A DNA stretch of 64,000 nt from the NCBI GenBank assembly GCA_049366815.1, contig JBMNCO010000181.1, forward strand, positions 29,565 through 93,564, written 5' to 3'. The translations under genes and the position numbers were made by a program. Origin of the DNA: CAYNYM01 sp049366815 (GTDB lineage: Bacteria > Desulfobacterota > DSM-4660 > Desulfatiglandales > HGW-15). Positions 50,420-59,505 of this stretch are shown piece by piece. The notes under the pieces were generated by a model. The model ran no database searches. It had not been told where the DNA came from and saw only the letters and a program-made list of their open reading frames with translations. How positions within the stretch are numbered: position 1 is the stretch's first letter; each line of letters begins with the position of its first letter.

Positions 50420-51685
50420 ATGAGAGCGCTCAAGACCAGATCAGATATCGACGGCACGGTCATCCTTCCGGGATCCAAGAGCCTTACCCACAGGGCCCTT
50501 ATCGCTGCGGCCCTGGCCGACGGGAAGAGTGTTCTTGAGAGACCCCTTGTCTGTGAAGATACGACCTTGACGGCAAAGGCCCTCCGACAACTGGGCGTCC
50601 AAATGGCCCATGAGCAGGAGCGGATGCTTGTCACGGGGAACGGAGGGTTGTTTCCCGGCTTCACGCAAAGGAAAGAAATATTCCTCGGGAACTCCGGGAC
50701 CTCCTACAGGTTGATACTCTCCATCGTGGCCCTCGGCCGGGGAGATTATATCCTCACAGGCACGCCTCGAATGAATCTCCGTCCCATCGGCCATCTCGTC
50801 CGGGCATTGAGATCGCTGGGTGTGGACGTCGACTGTACGGATCAACCGGATCACCCCCCCGCATGGGTAAGGGCCGGGGGCATTCGCGGAGGAATCGTTT
50901 CTATTCCTGGAGACATCAGCAGCCAGCATGTATCTTCACTCCTGCTCGCCTGCCCCTATGCCGAGGAAGACACCGAGATCCATGTTACAGGAACCCTGGT
51001 ATCAGGCCCTTATGTGGACATGACCCTCAAGACGATGGAGCGGTTCGGTGTGTCCGCAGAAAGGGAAGGGCCGGACCGCTTCAAGGTAAAGGCCGGACAG
51101 CGTTACAGGCCCCGTGTCATCCACATCGAAGGGGATGTCTCCTCTGCCTCCTACTTCTGGGCTGCCGCCGCGGTCACTGGAGGCAGAATGGTCACAGGGA
51201 ACATCACCCCCCATGAGACCGGGCAGGGAGATATCTCCTTCCTTGACCTCCTGGCTGAAATGGGATGCGTGGTGACAAAGGGCACCGAAAGCGTTACGGT
51301 GCGCGGAGGAGATCTGGCGGGCATCGAGGCGGACATGAAGGACATCCCTGACATGGTCCCGACCCTGGCGGCCGTGGCCCTTTTCGCCAGGGGAAAGACG
51401 TTCATTCGGAATGTAGCCCATCTCCGGTACAAGGAAAGCGACCGTCTGAAAGCAGTGGCCCGTGAATGGCGCAAGCTTGGGGCCAAGGTTGACGAACTGT
51501 CAGACGGCCTGGTAGTCCAGGGGTGGTCTCCTCTGGTCGGAAACCTGGTGAATCCCCATAACGATCATCGTTTGGCCATGAGTTTGGCCGTAATCGGATT
51601 GCGGGTGCCGGGGGTCTTCCTCGAAAACGACCACTGCGTGGCCAAGTCCTTTCCGTCCTTCTGGGAACTCTGGAGCCGTCTCTAA
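50420..51685 (+). CDS. aroA: EPSP synthase (Leu at the Pro101 position)
   Basis: 421 aa. 3-phosphoshikimate 1-carboxyvinyltransferase. GSKSLTHRALIAAALA, LGNSGTSYRLI, PRMNLRPIGHLV, GDISSQHVSSLLLACP, DIPDMVPTLA, YKESDRLKAVA, NDHRLAMSLAV and AKSFPSF cover all substrate-binding residues. The PEP/glyphosate loop usually reads GNAGTAMRPL; here the residue aligned with E. coli Pro101 is Leu and two Ala are Ser. Third gene of aroKCA, 62 bases after aroC. Confidence 0.95.
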   Translation: MRALKTRSDIDGTVILPGSKSLTHRALIAAALADGKSVLERPLVCEDTTLTAKALRQLGVQMAHEQERMLVTGNGGLFPGFTQRKEIFLGNSGTSYRLILSIVALGRGDYILTGTPRMNLRPIGHLVRALRSLGVDVDCTDQPDHPPAWVRAGGIRGGIVSIPGDISSQHVSSLLLACPYAEEDTEIHVTGTLVSGPYVDMTLKTMERFGVSAEREGPDRFKVKAGQRYRPRVIHIEGDVSSASYFWAAAAVTGGRMVTGNITPHETGQGDISFLDLLAEMGCVVTKGTESVTVRGGDLAGIEADMKDIPDMVPTLAAVALFARGKTFIRNVAHLRYKESDRLKAVAREWRKLGAKVDELSDGLVVQGWSPLVGNLVNPHNDHRLAMSLAVIGLRVPGVFLENDHCVAKSFPSFWELWSRL

Positions 51686-51795
51686 CAGGGCGCCATCCCA
51701 CCGGATGCTGGATTTCCCTCGAACGGAGGATCCGATAAGGGGCTTTCGAAGGCGGGCTTCTTCTGTGAACTTTAAAAAGGAAAGAGAGAGAAGAA

Positions 51796-52875
51796 ATGAC
51801 AAATCCTTTCCAAAACCTTTATCGGCAATTTCTCACCCATCAGGACATCATCCTGGATGCCGCCACGAAAGTGTTCCTCATTATCCTGGTTGCCGCGCTT
51901 GCCTGGTGGATCTTCAACATGATCATCAGGAAGGCCAGAAAGCGGTTTGGAAAATACCCTCTTTCCAAACAGACCGGACGGTTTTTTCTCCTGATCAGGA
52001 AAGCCGGTCACTACACGATTCTTATCCTGGCAGGTATCGGACTGCTTAATCTCACCCGCCTGTCCGTGATAGAAAGAATTTTCTATGCCTTCATGGTCAT
52101 GCTCCTGGCCTCCTTTACCAATAGCATTGCAGGGACCTTCCTGCCCCTTTTGCGGGAAAGGTTTGCCAAGAGGACGGACAGAAAGATCGATGACGTCATC
52201 TTTGACCTCCTGAACCGATTCTCCAGTGTCATCATCTTTGTGACGGCCGCCATCCTTACGCTGGATGTCCTGGGTGTCAACATCATGCCCTTTATCGCCG
52301 GCGCGGGAGTGGCGGGCATTGCCATCGGCTTTGCGGCCAAGGATACCCTCTCCAATCTGATCGCCGGCGTTCTCCTGCTCATCGACCGCCCCTTTGAAGT
52401 GGGAGACCGCATCGAGGTCTGGACGGCACCGACCAATTCCGCGACCTGGGGAGACGTCCTGGATATCGGACTTCGTGCCACCAAGATTCGAACCACAGAC
52501 AACATCGTCATCATCATCCCCAATAACGAGATCATGAGGCGGGACATCATCAACTACACCACCATTACCCAGGAGATTCGGGTCAGGGTCCCCATCGGCA
52601 TCGCCTATGATGCGGATGTCAAGCGTGCCAAGGAGATTATTGTCAGGGCGGCTTTGGAGCTGGATTGGGTCATGAAGGACCCCGAACCAAAGGTGGTGGT
52701 CAGGAGCTTTGGGGATTCGGCGATAAACCTGGAGGCCCGGGTCTGGATAAGCCAGCCGAGAAAGAGAATGGATACCATTTCCCATGTGGCCGATCGCGTA
52801 AAAGAGCTCTTCGACAAAGAGGGCGTCGAAATCCCCTATCCCAAACGGGACATCTATATCAAGAAATCAAGATAG
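51796..52875 (+). CDS. MscS-family mechanosensitive channel
   Basis: 359 aa. N-terminal TMs (VFLIILVAALAWWIFNMII; YTILILAGIGLLNL), pore-lining TM3 region with GAGVAGIAIGFAAKDTLSNLIAG, then the beta domain VGDRIEVW and LDIGLRATKIRTTDNIVIIIPNNEIMRRDIINYT and the C-terminal alpha/beta vestibule. A tension-gated osmotic safety valve in the inner membrane. GAGAGAGAAG precedes the ATG. Confidence 0.94.
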   Translation: MTNPFQNLYRQFLTHQDIILDAATKVFLIILVAALAWWIFNMIIRKARKRFGKYPLSKQTGRFFLLIRKAGHYTILILAGIGLLNLTRLSVIERIFYAFMVMLLASFTNSIAGTFLPLLRERFAKRTDRKIDDVIFDLLNRFSSVIIFVTAAILTLDVLGVNIMPFIAGAGVAGIAIGFAAKDTLSNLIAGVLLLIDRPFEVGDRIEVWTAPTNSATWGDVLDIGLRATKIRTTDNIVIIIPNNEIMRRDIINYTTITQEIRVRVPIGIAYDADVKRAKEIIVRAALELDWVMKDPEPKVVVRSFGDSAINLEARVWISQPRKRMDTISHVADRVKELFDKEGVEIPYPKRDIYIKKSR

Positions 52876-52955
52876 ATCATACTTTCAGGGGATCCAGGGT
52901 TCAGAATCCGGGATGTAATGCGGAAAAGGTCATGACGGGTTCAAGTCCGGGCGGG

Positions 52956-53381
52956 TTAGTCTGTCAGGGCGGGGCGGACCCGCCTTTTTTGTTTGATCTC
53001 GCTGCGGCGTCGCTTTTTTCCCAAACGTCTCTCCCGTGAGGCCGCCGTCGGTCTCGTGTTTATCCTGGGCCTGGGTTTCACCGCGGCCCGGCGGAGGAGG
53101 TCGAGCAAACGATCCAGGGCATCCTGCCGGTTGCGTTCCTGGGTCCGGAACCGCCTGGCATGGATCACGATGACCCCCTCATCGGTCATACGTCTGCCGG
53201 CCAGGCGGTATAATCTGGTCCGGACACCCTCGGGCAGGGAGGCCGCATGGGCGGCATCAAACCGCAGTTGGACAGCCGTAGAGACCTTGTTGACATTTTG
53301 TCCCCCCGGACCCGATGCCCGAATAAAATCATACCGGATATCCCTTTCATCGATCACGATCTGGGAAGTGACTTGGATCAT
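52956..53381 (-). CDS. arfB: Peptidyl-tRNA hydrolase ArfB (RF-like ribosome rescue)
   Basis: 141 aa. The class I release-factor catalytic GGQ is in FIRASGPGGQNVNKVSTAVQLRFD, followed by a long Lys/Arg-rich tail (ERRLGKKRRRSEIKQKRR), the two hallmarks of ArfB/YaeJ. It hydrolyses peptidyl-tRNA on stalled non-stop ribosomes, the tail threading the mRNA channel. Converges with mscS. Confidence 0.93.
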   Translation of the reverse strand: MIQVTSQIVIDERDIRYDFIRASGPGGQNVNKVSTAVQLRFDAAHAASLPEGVRTRLYRLAGRRMTDEGVIVIHARRFRTQERNRQDALDRLLDLLRRAAVKPRPRINTRPTAASRERRLGKKRRRSEIKQKRRVRPALTD

Positions 53382-53464
53382 CTCATCTCTTTGGTGGCCT
53401 CAATGCCCCTGAGGCCAAGGCGCCGGGATACGGCCCTCATGGAAACCGGAAGAGGTCAGGACAA

Positions 53465-53496
53465 ATGGAAAGGGCCCCTATTCCAGCCGGGGCCCC
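53465..53496 (-). terminator. Hairpin after cold-shock gene
   Basis: Minus strand GGGCCCC / GGGGCCC with a 10-base loop, then TTTCC. Strong stem, weak U-run. Confidence 0.5.
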
Positions 53497-53519
53497 TGGG
53501 TTCTTAGCGATCGCACCGG

Positions 53520-53723
53520 TTATAATTTTCGGACATTAACCGCCTCCGGACCCTTGCGCCCCGGGGTTGACTCAAAATCCACGGCTTCCCCGTCCTGAAG
53601 GGTCCTGAAACCTTCGCCCTCGATATTGGAAAAATGCACAAACAGGTCTTCTCCTCCGTCCGCGGGCGTAATAAAACCATAACCTTTCCGATCACTAAAC
53701 CACTTGACCGTGCCTCTGGCCAT
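53520..53723 (-). CDS. Cold-shock domain protein
   Basis: 67 aa, CspA family. RNP1 KGYGFI, RNP2-like LFVHFS, starting ARGTVKWFSDRKGYG. Binds single-stranded RNA/DNA as a chaperone. GGAGGAGGGG precedes the ATG closely. CspA genes often have long regulated 5' UTRs; 379 bases without a gene lie upstream, but no specific element could be identified. Confidence 0.95.
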   Translation of the reverse strand: MARGTVKWFSDRKGYGFITPADGGEDLFVHFSNIEGEGFRTLQDGEAVDFESTPGRKGPEAVNVRKL

Positions 53724-54102
53724 ACCCCTCCTCCATTGAAATGCCCTTCAAAAAGGGACAACGAATAACCCTCCACATCAAATCGAGAACTATGCCCAGA
53801 GGGCGGCAGGCATAGACCCCAAATAATTTTTGCAAGTAGATCGAATCCTTATGCAAAAGTCAACCATTCTTTTCGGCCTCATTTGAGAATAAAGAGACCT
53901 TTTTGACCATACTGTGAAATATTCCCTGACAGGGGGCATCATAAAGGCCGGTGCAGGGGCGAATGCCTCTTACCGGAACTGCAGAAAGTCCACTTCAAAA
54001 TAGTTGAGATAATTAAAAAAAACTGATAGCTTTCCAGGACATGCACAACAAGAACAAAAAAGGGGACGTTCTTTAATCACTTTCAAGGCAAGGAGACGAG
54101 AA
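53724..54102. other. Intergenic region between csp and sensor kinase
   Basis: 379 bases between divergently read genes. AT-rich around 53820-53930 and 54000-54060. Should contain the cold-shock 5' UTR and the kinase promoter; no confident -35/-10 pair or structured RNA identified. Confidence 0.4.
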
Positions 54103-57003
54103 GTGCCGGCTACGCGGCCATACGGGGTATTGATATCGGGCATTGCGGTCCTGGTTGGGCTCTATCTTATAGGCTTGAAGAACTATCTCCTTTTCCACGG
54201 CCTGGCGGAGGCCTTCAGTATTGTGGTGTCCTGTGGCATCTTCATGGTGGCCTGGAATGTACGCCGCACCCTGGACAACAGTTATCTCATGGTCCTGGGG
54301 ATCGCCTATCTCTTTGTTGCCGGCCTGGATCTACTCCATGCCCTCGCCTATAGAGGGATGAACGTCTTCCCAGGCCACGAGACCAACCTTCCCACCCAAT
54401 TGTGGATTGCCGCACGGTACATGGAAAGCATCTCTCTGCTCATAGCCCCCCTCTTCATCGGGCGGAGGGTCAAGATCGGACCTTTGTTCAGCGCCTATGG
54501 GACGGGTTTCTTTTTTGCGGTCTTGTCGATTTTTGTCTGGAAGGTGTTTCCGGATTGTTTTATCGAAGGTCTTGGGCTGACACTCTTCAAAAGGACAAGC
54601 GAATACGTCATCTGTTTGATACTCGCGACCTCCTTGCTTCTGTTATTCAAACGACGGGACGATTTTGACAAAAGTGTCTTCAGATTGCTGGTGATATCCA
54701 TTTCGCTCACAATCGCTTCCGAGCTGTTCTTTACTTTCTATGCCCACGCCTATGGTCTCTCAAACCTTTTCGGTCATCTCCTCAAGATAGCCTCCTGTGT
54801 CTTTATTTACAGGGCACTTATCGTGACAGGACTTCACAAGCCCTATAAGCTTCTTTCCGGAAATTTAAAGAAGGGCCAGCTAGCCCTGAAAAGGAGTGAA
54901 GAGCGCTACAGGAACCTGGTGGAAAGCCTTCAGGAAGGCATTTGGGTCCTCAATGATGGGTGGATTACGGAGTTTGTCAATCCGAGACTGGCACAGATGC
55001 TCGGATACAGCGAAAAAGAGATGCATGGGAGGCACTTGTCCTTTTTCATGGAGGAATCCGGACTGGAATTGTGTAATCGCAATGTGGAAAGCCACGGGAT
55101 CGGCATCGGGGAAAATCACGATTTCGAACTCATCCGGAAGGACGGAACATCTATACATGCCCTCATCAAGGCAAGCCCTATGGCCGATGATTTGGGTAAA
55201 CACATTGGAACGATCGCGGCCGTGACAGACATCACAGAGCGCAAGCACGCCGAGGAGGGACTCAAATGGGAACTGGAGGTCAATGCTTCCCTTTCCCTCC
55301 TGTACCCCCCCCTCATATCCGCCTTATCCAAGATTGAAGATATTTCCGACATCGTTCTCAGGGAAGCAAAGGCCTTAACCTCAAGCACGCAGGGCTATGT
55401 GTCCTCCATTGATCCCGAAACCGGCCGCATGGTACCCCACACCCTTGCCACGATGACGAAGGCGGAATGCGCCCTTATCGGAAAAGACACGGAGGTTGAA
55501 TTTCCACGGGGCAATGACGGACGATACAATGCCCTTTGGGGTCATAGTCTAAACACCAGGGAATCCTTCTTTGTTCATTCTCCCCTCGAGCATCCGGCCT
55601 CCAAAGGAACTCCGGAGGGCCACATCCTCATCAGATCCTTTTTGTCGGTACCTGTGGTACTGGGAGATGAACTGGTCGGCCAGATATCCCTGGCGAACAA
55701 GAAGGGAGATTACGCGGATAGGGATCTCCGCGCGGTTGAACGCCTGGCGACATATTACGCACTTGCCATTCAACACAAACGGGCCGAAGCTGCGCTGATC
55801 AAAGCCCACGAAAGCCTGGAAATCCGCGTCAGAGAACGGACTCAGGATCTGGCTCAGGCCAATAAAGAACTCCGGAAGCAGATCAGGGATCGTAGAAAAG
55901 CGGAGGAAGCCCTCAGGGAGTCCGAAAAGAAATACAGCACCTTGATCGAACAGTCCCTCACAGGGGTATTTATCCAGCAAGAAGAACGCATCGTGTTCGC
56001 CAATGAGAGATTTGCCCAAATGCACGGTTATACAAAAGAAGAAATCATGGGCATCGAATCCCTGAATTTGATTTACCCTGACGATCGTGCCATGGTCAGA
56101 AAATACAGGGAAGACAGGATGCATGGGAAAGACGTACCGTCGGAATACGAGACAAGGGGTCTGACGAAAGACGGAAAGGTCATTTGGGAGGTGAGGCGGA
56201 ACACCTTGATCACCTATGGGGGCAGGCCCGCCGTGCTGGGAAATGCCGCGGACATTACCCAAAGGAAGCGGATGGAAGCCGCCTTGATTGCATCCGGAAA
56301 GGGCCTTCGCAAGCTGTCCGCCCAATTGTTCTCAGCAGAGGAGAACGAGAGGAAGAGAATCGCCCAGGAGCTTCATGACAGTATCGGTCAATCCCTGGGG
56401 GCGATAAAATTCAGTCTGGAAAATGTGATCAATCGGATGTCCGGTGGGGCGGCATTAGCGGAGGCAGGACTGATGCTGGATATCATCCCCTTGACTCAAA
56501 AGGCCATCGAGGAAGTCCGGAGAATCGTCATGGACCTCAGGCCGTCCACGCTGGATGATCTGGGTATTCTGCCGACGATCTCGTGGTTTTGTCGTCAGTT
56601 CCAGGACGTCTACTCGGGTATACGGATCGAAACCGGAATTGAGATCGAAGAAGAGGATGTTCCCGATTCCCTGAAAACGGTCATTTACCGGATCCTTCAG
56701 GAAACCCTCAATAATATCGCCAAACACAGCCGGGCAAGCCGGGTGCGCCTTTCTCTGAAGAAGGCGGGAGAGGATTTGGAACTCTTCATCGAGGACAACG
56801 GCGTCGGTTTCGATGTCGGAAAGACATTTGCCGTAGAAACCGACAGGGAAGGATTCGGTTTGGCCAGCATGAAGGAACGCGCTGAATTGTCCGGAGGGAT
56901 CTTCATCGTGTCCTCCACCAGGGGAGAAGGGACAAAGGTGAGAGCGACATGGCCCATCGAGCCGGGGGAATCGATCGAATCGATTCCGGCCTCCAGGGCG
57001 TAA
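54103..57003 (+). CDS. MASE3-PAS-GAF-PAS histidine kinase (NarX-type)
   Basis: 966 aa from GTG 54103 (GGAG 8 bases upstream). MASE3 membrane sensor with ~7-8 TM (residues ~5-240, LDLLHALAYRGMNVF typical), PAS ~262-385, GAF ~405-565, coiled coil, PAS ~605-725, then HisKA_3 with phospho-acceptor His758 in ENERKRIAQELHDSIGQSLG, and a HATPase (NNIAKHS N-box, EDNGVGFD, GFGLASMKERAE). Its likely partner is the LuxR-type regulator encoded convergently 42 bases away. Confidence 0.93.
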   Translation: MPATRPYGVLISGIAVLVGLYLIGLKNYLLFHGLAEAFSIVVSCGIFMVAWNVRRTLDNSYLMVLGIAYLFVAGLDLLHALAYRGMNVFPGHETNLPTQLWIAARYMESISLLIAPLFIGRRVKIGPLFSAYGTGFFFAVLSIFVWKVFPDCFIEGLGLTLFKRTSEYVICLILATSLLLLFKRRDDFDKSVFRLLVISISLTIASELFFTFYAHAYGLSNLFGHLLKIASCVFIYRALIVTGLHKPYKLLSGNLKKGQLALKRSEERYRNLVESLQEGIWVLNDGWITEFVNPRLAQMLGYSEKEMHGRHLSFFMEESGLELCNRNVESHGIGIGENHDFELIRKDGTSIHALIKASPMADDLGKHIGTIAAVTDITERKHAEEGLKWELEVNASLSLLYPPLISALSKIEDISDIVLREAKALTSSTQGYVSSIDPETGRMVPHTLATMTKAECALIGKDTEVEFPRGNDGRYNALWGHSLNTRESFFVHSPLEHPASKGTPEGHILIRSFLSVPVVLGDELVGQISLANKKGDYADRDLRAVERLATYYALAIQHKRAEAALIKAHESLEIRVRERTQDLAQANKELRKQIRDRRKAEEALRESEKKYSTLIEQSLTGVFIQQEERIVFANERFAQMHGYTKEEIMGIESLNLIYPDDRAMVRKYREDRMHGKDVPSEYETRGLTKDGKVIWEVRRNTLITYGGRPAVLGNAADITQRKRMEAALIASGKGLRKLSAQLFSAEENERKRIAQELHDSIGQSLGAIKFSLENVINRMSGGAALAEAGLMLDIIPLTQKAIEEVRRIVMDLRPSTLDDLGILPTISWFCRQFQDVYSGIRIETGIEIEEEDVPDSLKTVIYRILQETLNNIAKHSRASRVRLSLKKAGEDLELFIEDNGVGFDVGKTFAVETDREGFGLASMKERAELSGGIFIVSSTRGEGTKVRATWPIEPGESIESIPASRA

Positions 57004-57045
57004 TGATCAAGACAGCCTTATGCAGGCCCCGCGGTACGGGAATGA

Positions 57046-57696
57046 TCAACTGATGATGAGCCCCTTTTCCATGGCAAAGGCCGTCAAAGAGGCGACATTG
57101 TGCAGATCGAGTTTCTTCATGAGATTGGTACGGTGCTTTTCCACTGTTTTAAGGCTGATACAGAGATAATCAGCAATCTCCTTGTTTTTATTGCCTTCGG
57201 CGATGAGCTTGAGGATCTCCCGTTCCCTTTGCGTGAGGGTGTCCCATACCGATTTGGTTTTGACCGTCGTTTTACCCTCAAGGTAGCCTCCTATAACCTT
57301 CTCCGAAATCCCGGGGCTGAGGAAACGCTTTCCTCTCAGAACGTTGTTGATAGCCATTTCCAGCTCGGAGTGGGTCGCATCCTTCAAGACATAACCATCC
57401 GCGCCGGCCCGGAGAGAGGCAAGGATATACTCTTCGGTCTTGTGAACCGTAAGCACGATCACTTTTGTATCAGGATTCTGTTTTTTTATTTCCCTAATGG
57501 CCTCCAGACCATTCATTTTCGGCATCGAGAGATCCATTAATATGAGATCAGGCCGTTCCTGCCCGACACAGCGGATGGCGTCGCGTCCATCTTCCGCCTC
57601 GCCAACAATACTAAAGTCAGCCTTTGCAGATAATAGGGCTTTCAATCCTTCTCTCAGGATAGTGTGATCTTCAGCAATAACGATTCGATAAGTCAC
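57046..57696 (-). CDS. NarL/LuxR-family response regulator
   Basis: 216 aa. Receiver domain with the acidic pair in IAEDH, phospho-Asp in LILMDLSMPKMNG and Lys in VLTVHKTEEYIL (Thr switch residue; KDA at the end of beta 5), then a LuxR HTH: LTQREREILKLIAEGNKNKEIADYLCISLKTVEKHRTNLMKKL. Pairs logically with the adjacent HisKA_3 kinase. Target genes unknown. Confidence 0.93.
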   Translation of the reverse strand: MTYRIVIAEDHTILREGLKALLSAKADFSIVGEAEDGRDAIRCVGQERPDLILMDLSMPKMNGLEAIREIKKQNPDTKVIVLTVHKTEEYILASLRAGADGYVLKDATHSELEMAINNVLRGKRFLSPGISEKVIGGYLEGKTTVKTKSVWDTLTQREREILKLIAEGNKNKEIADYLCISLKTVEKHRTNLMKKLDLHNVASLTAFAMEKGLIIS

Positions 57697-57952
57697 TTTT
57701 GCAACCCCAAATCCCGGCGGTCAGCAAGGCTGGCGCCGCTCTTTACGACATCACTCACAGCCGGTTTCATATATACGGGAGGCTCCCGACATCCCAGGAG
57801 GGCACAGTCAAGAAATACGGTCCCCCTACCTCAAATATGGAGTGTAAACCCTATTTACCATAAGACGGGTGTCCCGTAAAGTGGATTACACTGGGGACAT
57901 GAAAGGGTGAATGTCATGGTTCAGGAACCGAAGGCCGCTCACAGGAAGATTT

Positions 57953-58339
57953 ATGCCGAAAATACTTCTTGTCGAAGATGATAGCATTTTTCGCTTGACG
58001 CTAAGGAAGGTCCTGGAATCCAGATTTTCCTCCCTGTGCTTTGATGAGGCAAAAGACGGGGAAGAGGCCCTGCTCAAGATCAGTGCCGATCTGCCGGATC
58101 TCATCTTCATGGATATCAAACTCCCGGGGGAGAACGGCCTCGAATTAACCAAGAGGGTCAAGGAGCTGCATCCGGGCGTAATCGTCGTGATCCTGACAGG
58201 TCATGACCTGCCGGAATACAGGCAGGCGGCCTATAATCGCGGCGCGAATCATTTTCTCTCTAAACACACTTCAACCACAGCGGAAATTCTGGGAATTGTG
58301 GAAAATATCACTTCAAAAACTGCGGAACCCCCTATGTGA
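57953..58339 (+). CDS. Stand-alone receiver-domain protein
   Basis: 128 aa, receiver only: ILLVEDDSIFR, phospho-Asp in LIFMDIKLPGENGLEL, VVILTGHDLPEYRQAAYNRGANHFLSKHT (Thr and Lys switch residues). No output domain, so it acts by protein-protein contact or as a phosphate sink. ATG 57953 starts the fold exactly; 57911 would add a non-homologous tail. Diverges from the LuxR regulator gene. Confidence 0.88.
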   Translation: MPKILLVEDDSIFRLTLRKVLESRFSSLCFDEAKDGEEALLKISADLPDLIFMDIKLPGENGLELTKRVKELHPGVIVVILTGHDLPEYRQAAYNRGANHFLSKHTSTTAEILGIVENITSKTAEPPM

Positions 58340-58609
58340 GGGCATTCAAAATAGGGTATTTTCCGCTTCAATATACAAAGTACACTCTATTTACTGATCC
58401 CACCGATTCTTAATAGCATACGAATACCGAAATAAAAAAAACACAAGGCCCTGTCAACCATCTGAAAAAAAGCCTGATTTTCGAAACCGCTCTCGCATTT
58501 CAACCTGATTCCTTCTGAACCTGCAGTGCATCCGGCCTCGGAGAAGGCGATCCGTCCAGGCAGAGATTACATCCTGCACGGTTCGGAAAGGCGCTTACGG
58601 GGGTAGGCT

Positions 58610-58834
58610 ATGGAAGAAAAGAGACATCCTGTTTATAAAAGGGGTGAGCGGAACGCCCTCTGCCCTTTCTACGGAGACTGTCTGAATGAGGCAATCGCAA
58701 GATCCTGGAAATATTGGCATTGCCGTGAATGCCAGCACAGGACTACGCGGGATCCACGGATCGACATCTTGAGTACGATTGAGGGTTCCATTTCCTACTA
58801 TGAACTGCCCACAGGATTCTTGGCGGAATATTGA
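58610..58834 (+). CDS. Small zinc-ribbon-like protein
   Basis: 74 aa. C-x5-C and C-x2-C (LCPFYGDCLNEAI; YWHCRECQHR) around an aromatic core, a likely zinc knuckle. The pattern looks like a short conserved protein group but I cannot name a family. GGGGGTAGG precedes the ATG. Alone in its region. Confidence 0.7.
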   Translation: MEEKRHPVYKRGERNALCPFYGDCLNEAIARSWKYWHCRECQHRTTRDPRIDILSTIEGSISYYELPTGFLAEY

Positions 58835-59505
58835 CCAGACCATTGAACGGCAAAGAAAACAATATCTCCCGGGCAGCGACCGCTCAATTCCGGACATCCT
58901 TTTTCCGGAGGGGCCTTAGTGCGGCTTGACACTTAAAGGCCAAGGTGTATTTTTGACTCCTTTCTTACCTTCCGTGGGGGCAAATCCGCCCCAGAGCCTC
59001 ATGTTTTCAACCCCTTTCCATCCAACCCAGCGAATCCTTTCCCTTTACTCCACTGAACAGTCCCAGGTCCAATCGACCGCAGGGGCCGCAAAGAGAAGAT
59101 CCCTGCTTCGCCTGGAGCGGTACATCCATTTCGAATAAGAGCGGAAAAAGGGTTATTTTAAAAAGGCGTTATTTTTTCTTTAGTATGAGTTTAGCCGTTT
59201 GAAAGAGCCCGGCAATTTGGGCCATGGTCCCTCCGTAATGGGGTAATTTTCGAAAGCCTAAAGTGTTACGAAATTTGCAATATCCGAAATACTCTGATAA
59301 TGATAACCGGGTCAGGTCAAAAAAACATCGTGTTGTCAACCGGTTTTCTCTGTGGTCGTCCTGTGGGCGGAGATAAGAAGATCGACCCTTTCCCTGCCGG
59401 CTCTTTTCACTCCGGCCGGTTGTGATTGGATTGAGGCCTTCGATCTCAAAGTTCATCATTTGCCGAATGGATCATTCCTGTACCCTGTCAGACGGAGCCA
59501 CCAGC
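58835..59505. other. 671-base gene-free region with repeat copy 3
   Basis: Contains a possible promoter (TTGACA 58926-58931, 16-base spacer, TATTTT 58948-58953), repeat copy 3 at 59183-59288, and otherwise no frame with a ribosome site. The short open frames here have no family resemblance. Confidence 0.45.
59183..59288. repeat. Hairpin repeat family, copy 3
   Basis: Left end GTATGAGTTTAGCCGTTTGA resembles GTATGAATTTAGCCCTTTTC of copy 1. The right end CCTAAAGTGTTACGAAATTT then GCAATATCCGAA resembles the right end of copy 1. The interior is shorter and different. Confidence 0.65.

Noticed and set aside
51772..52785. 337-codon minus-strand frame over mscS
   Set aside because: Antisense shadow of the channel gene; no family resemblance.
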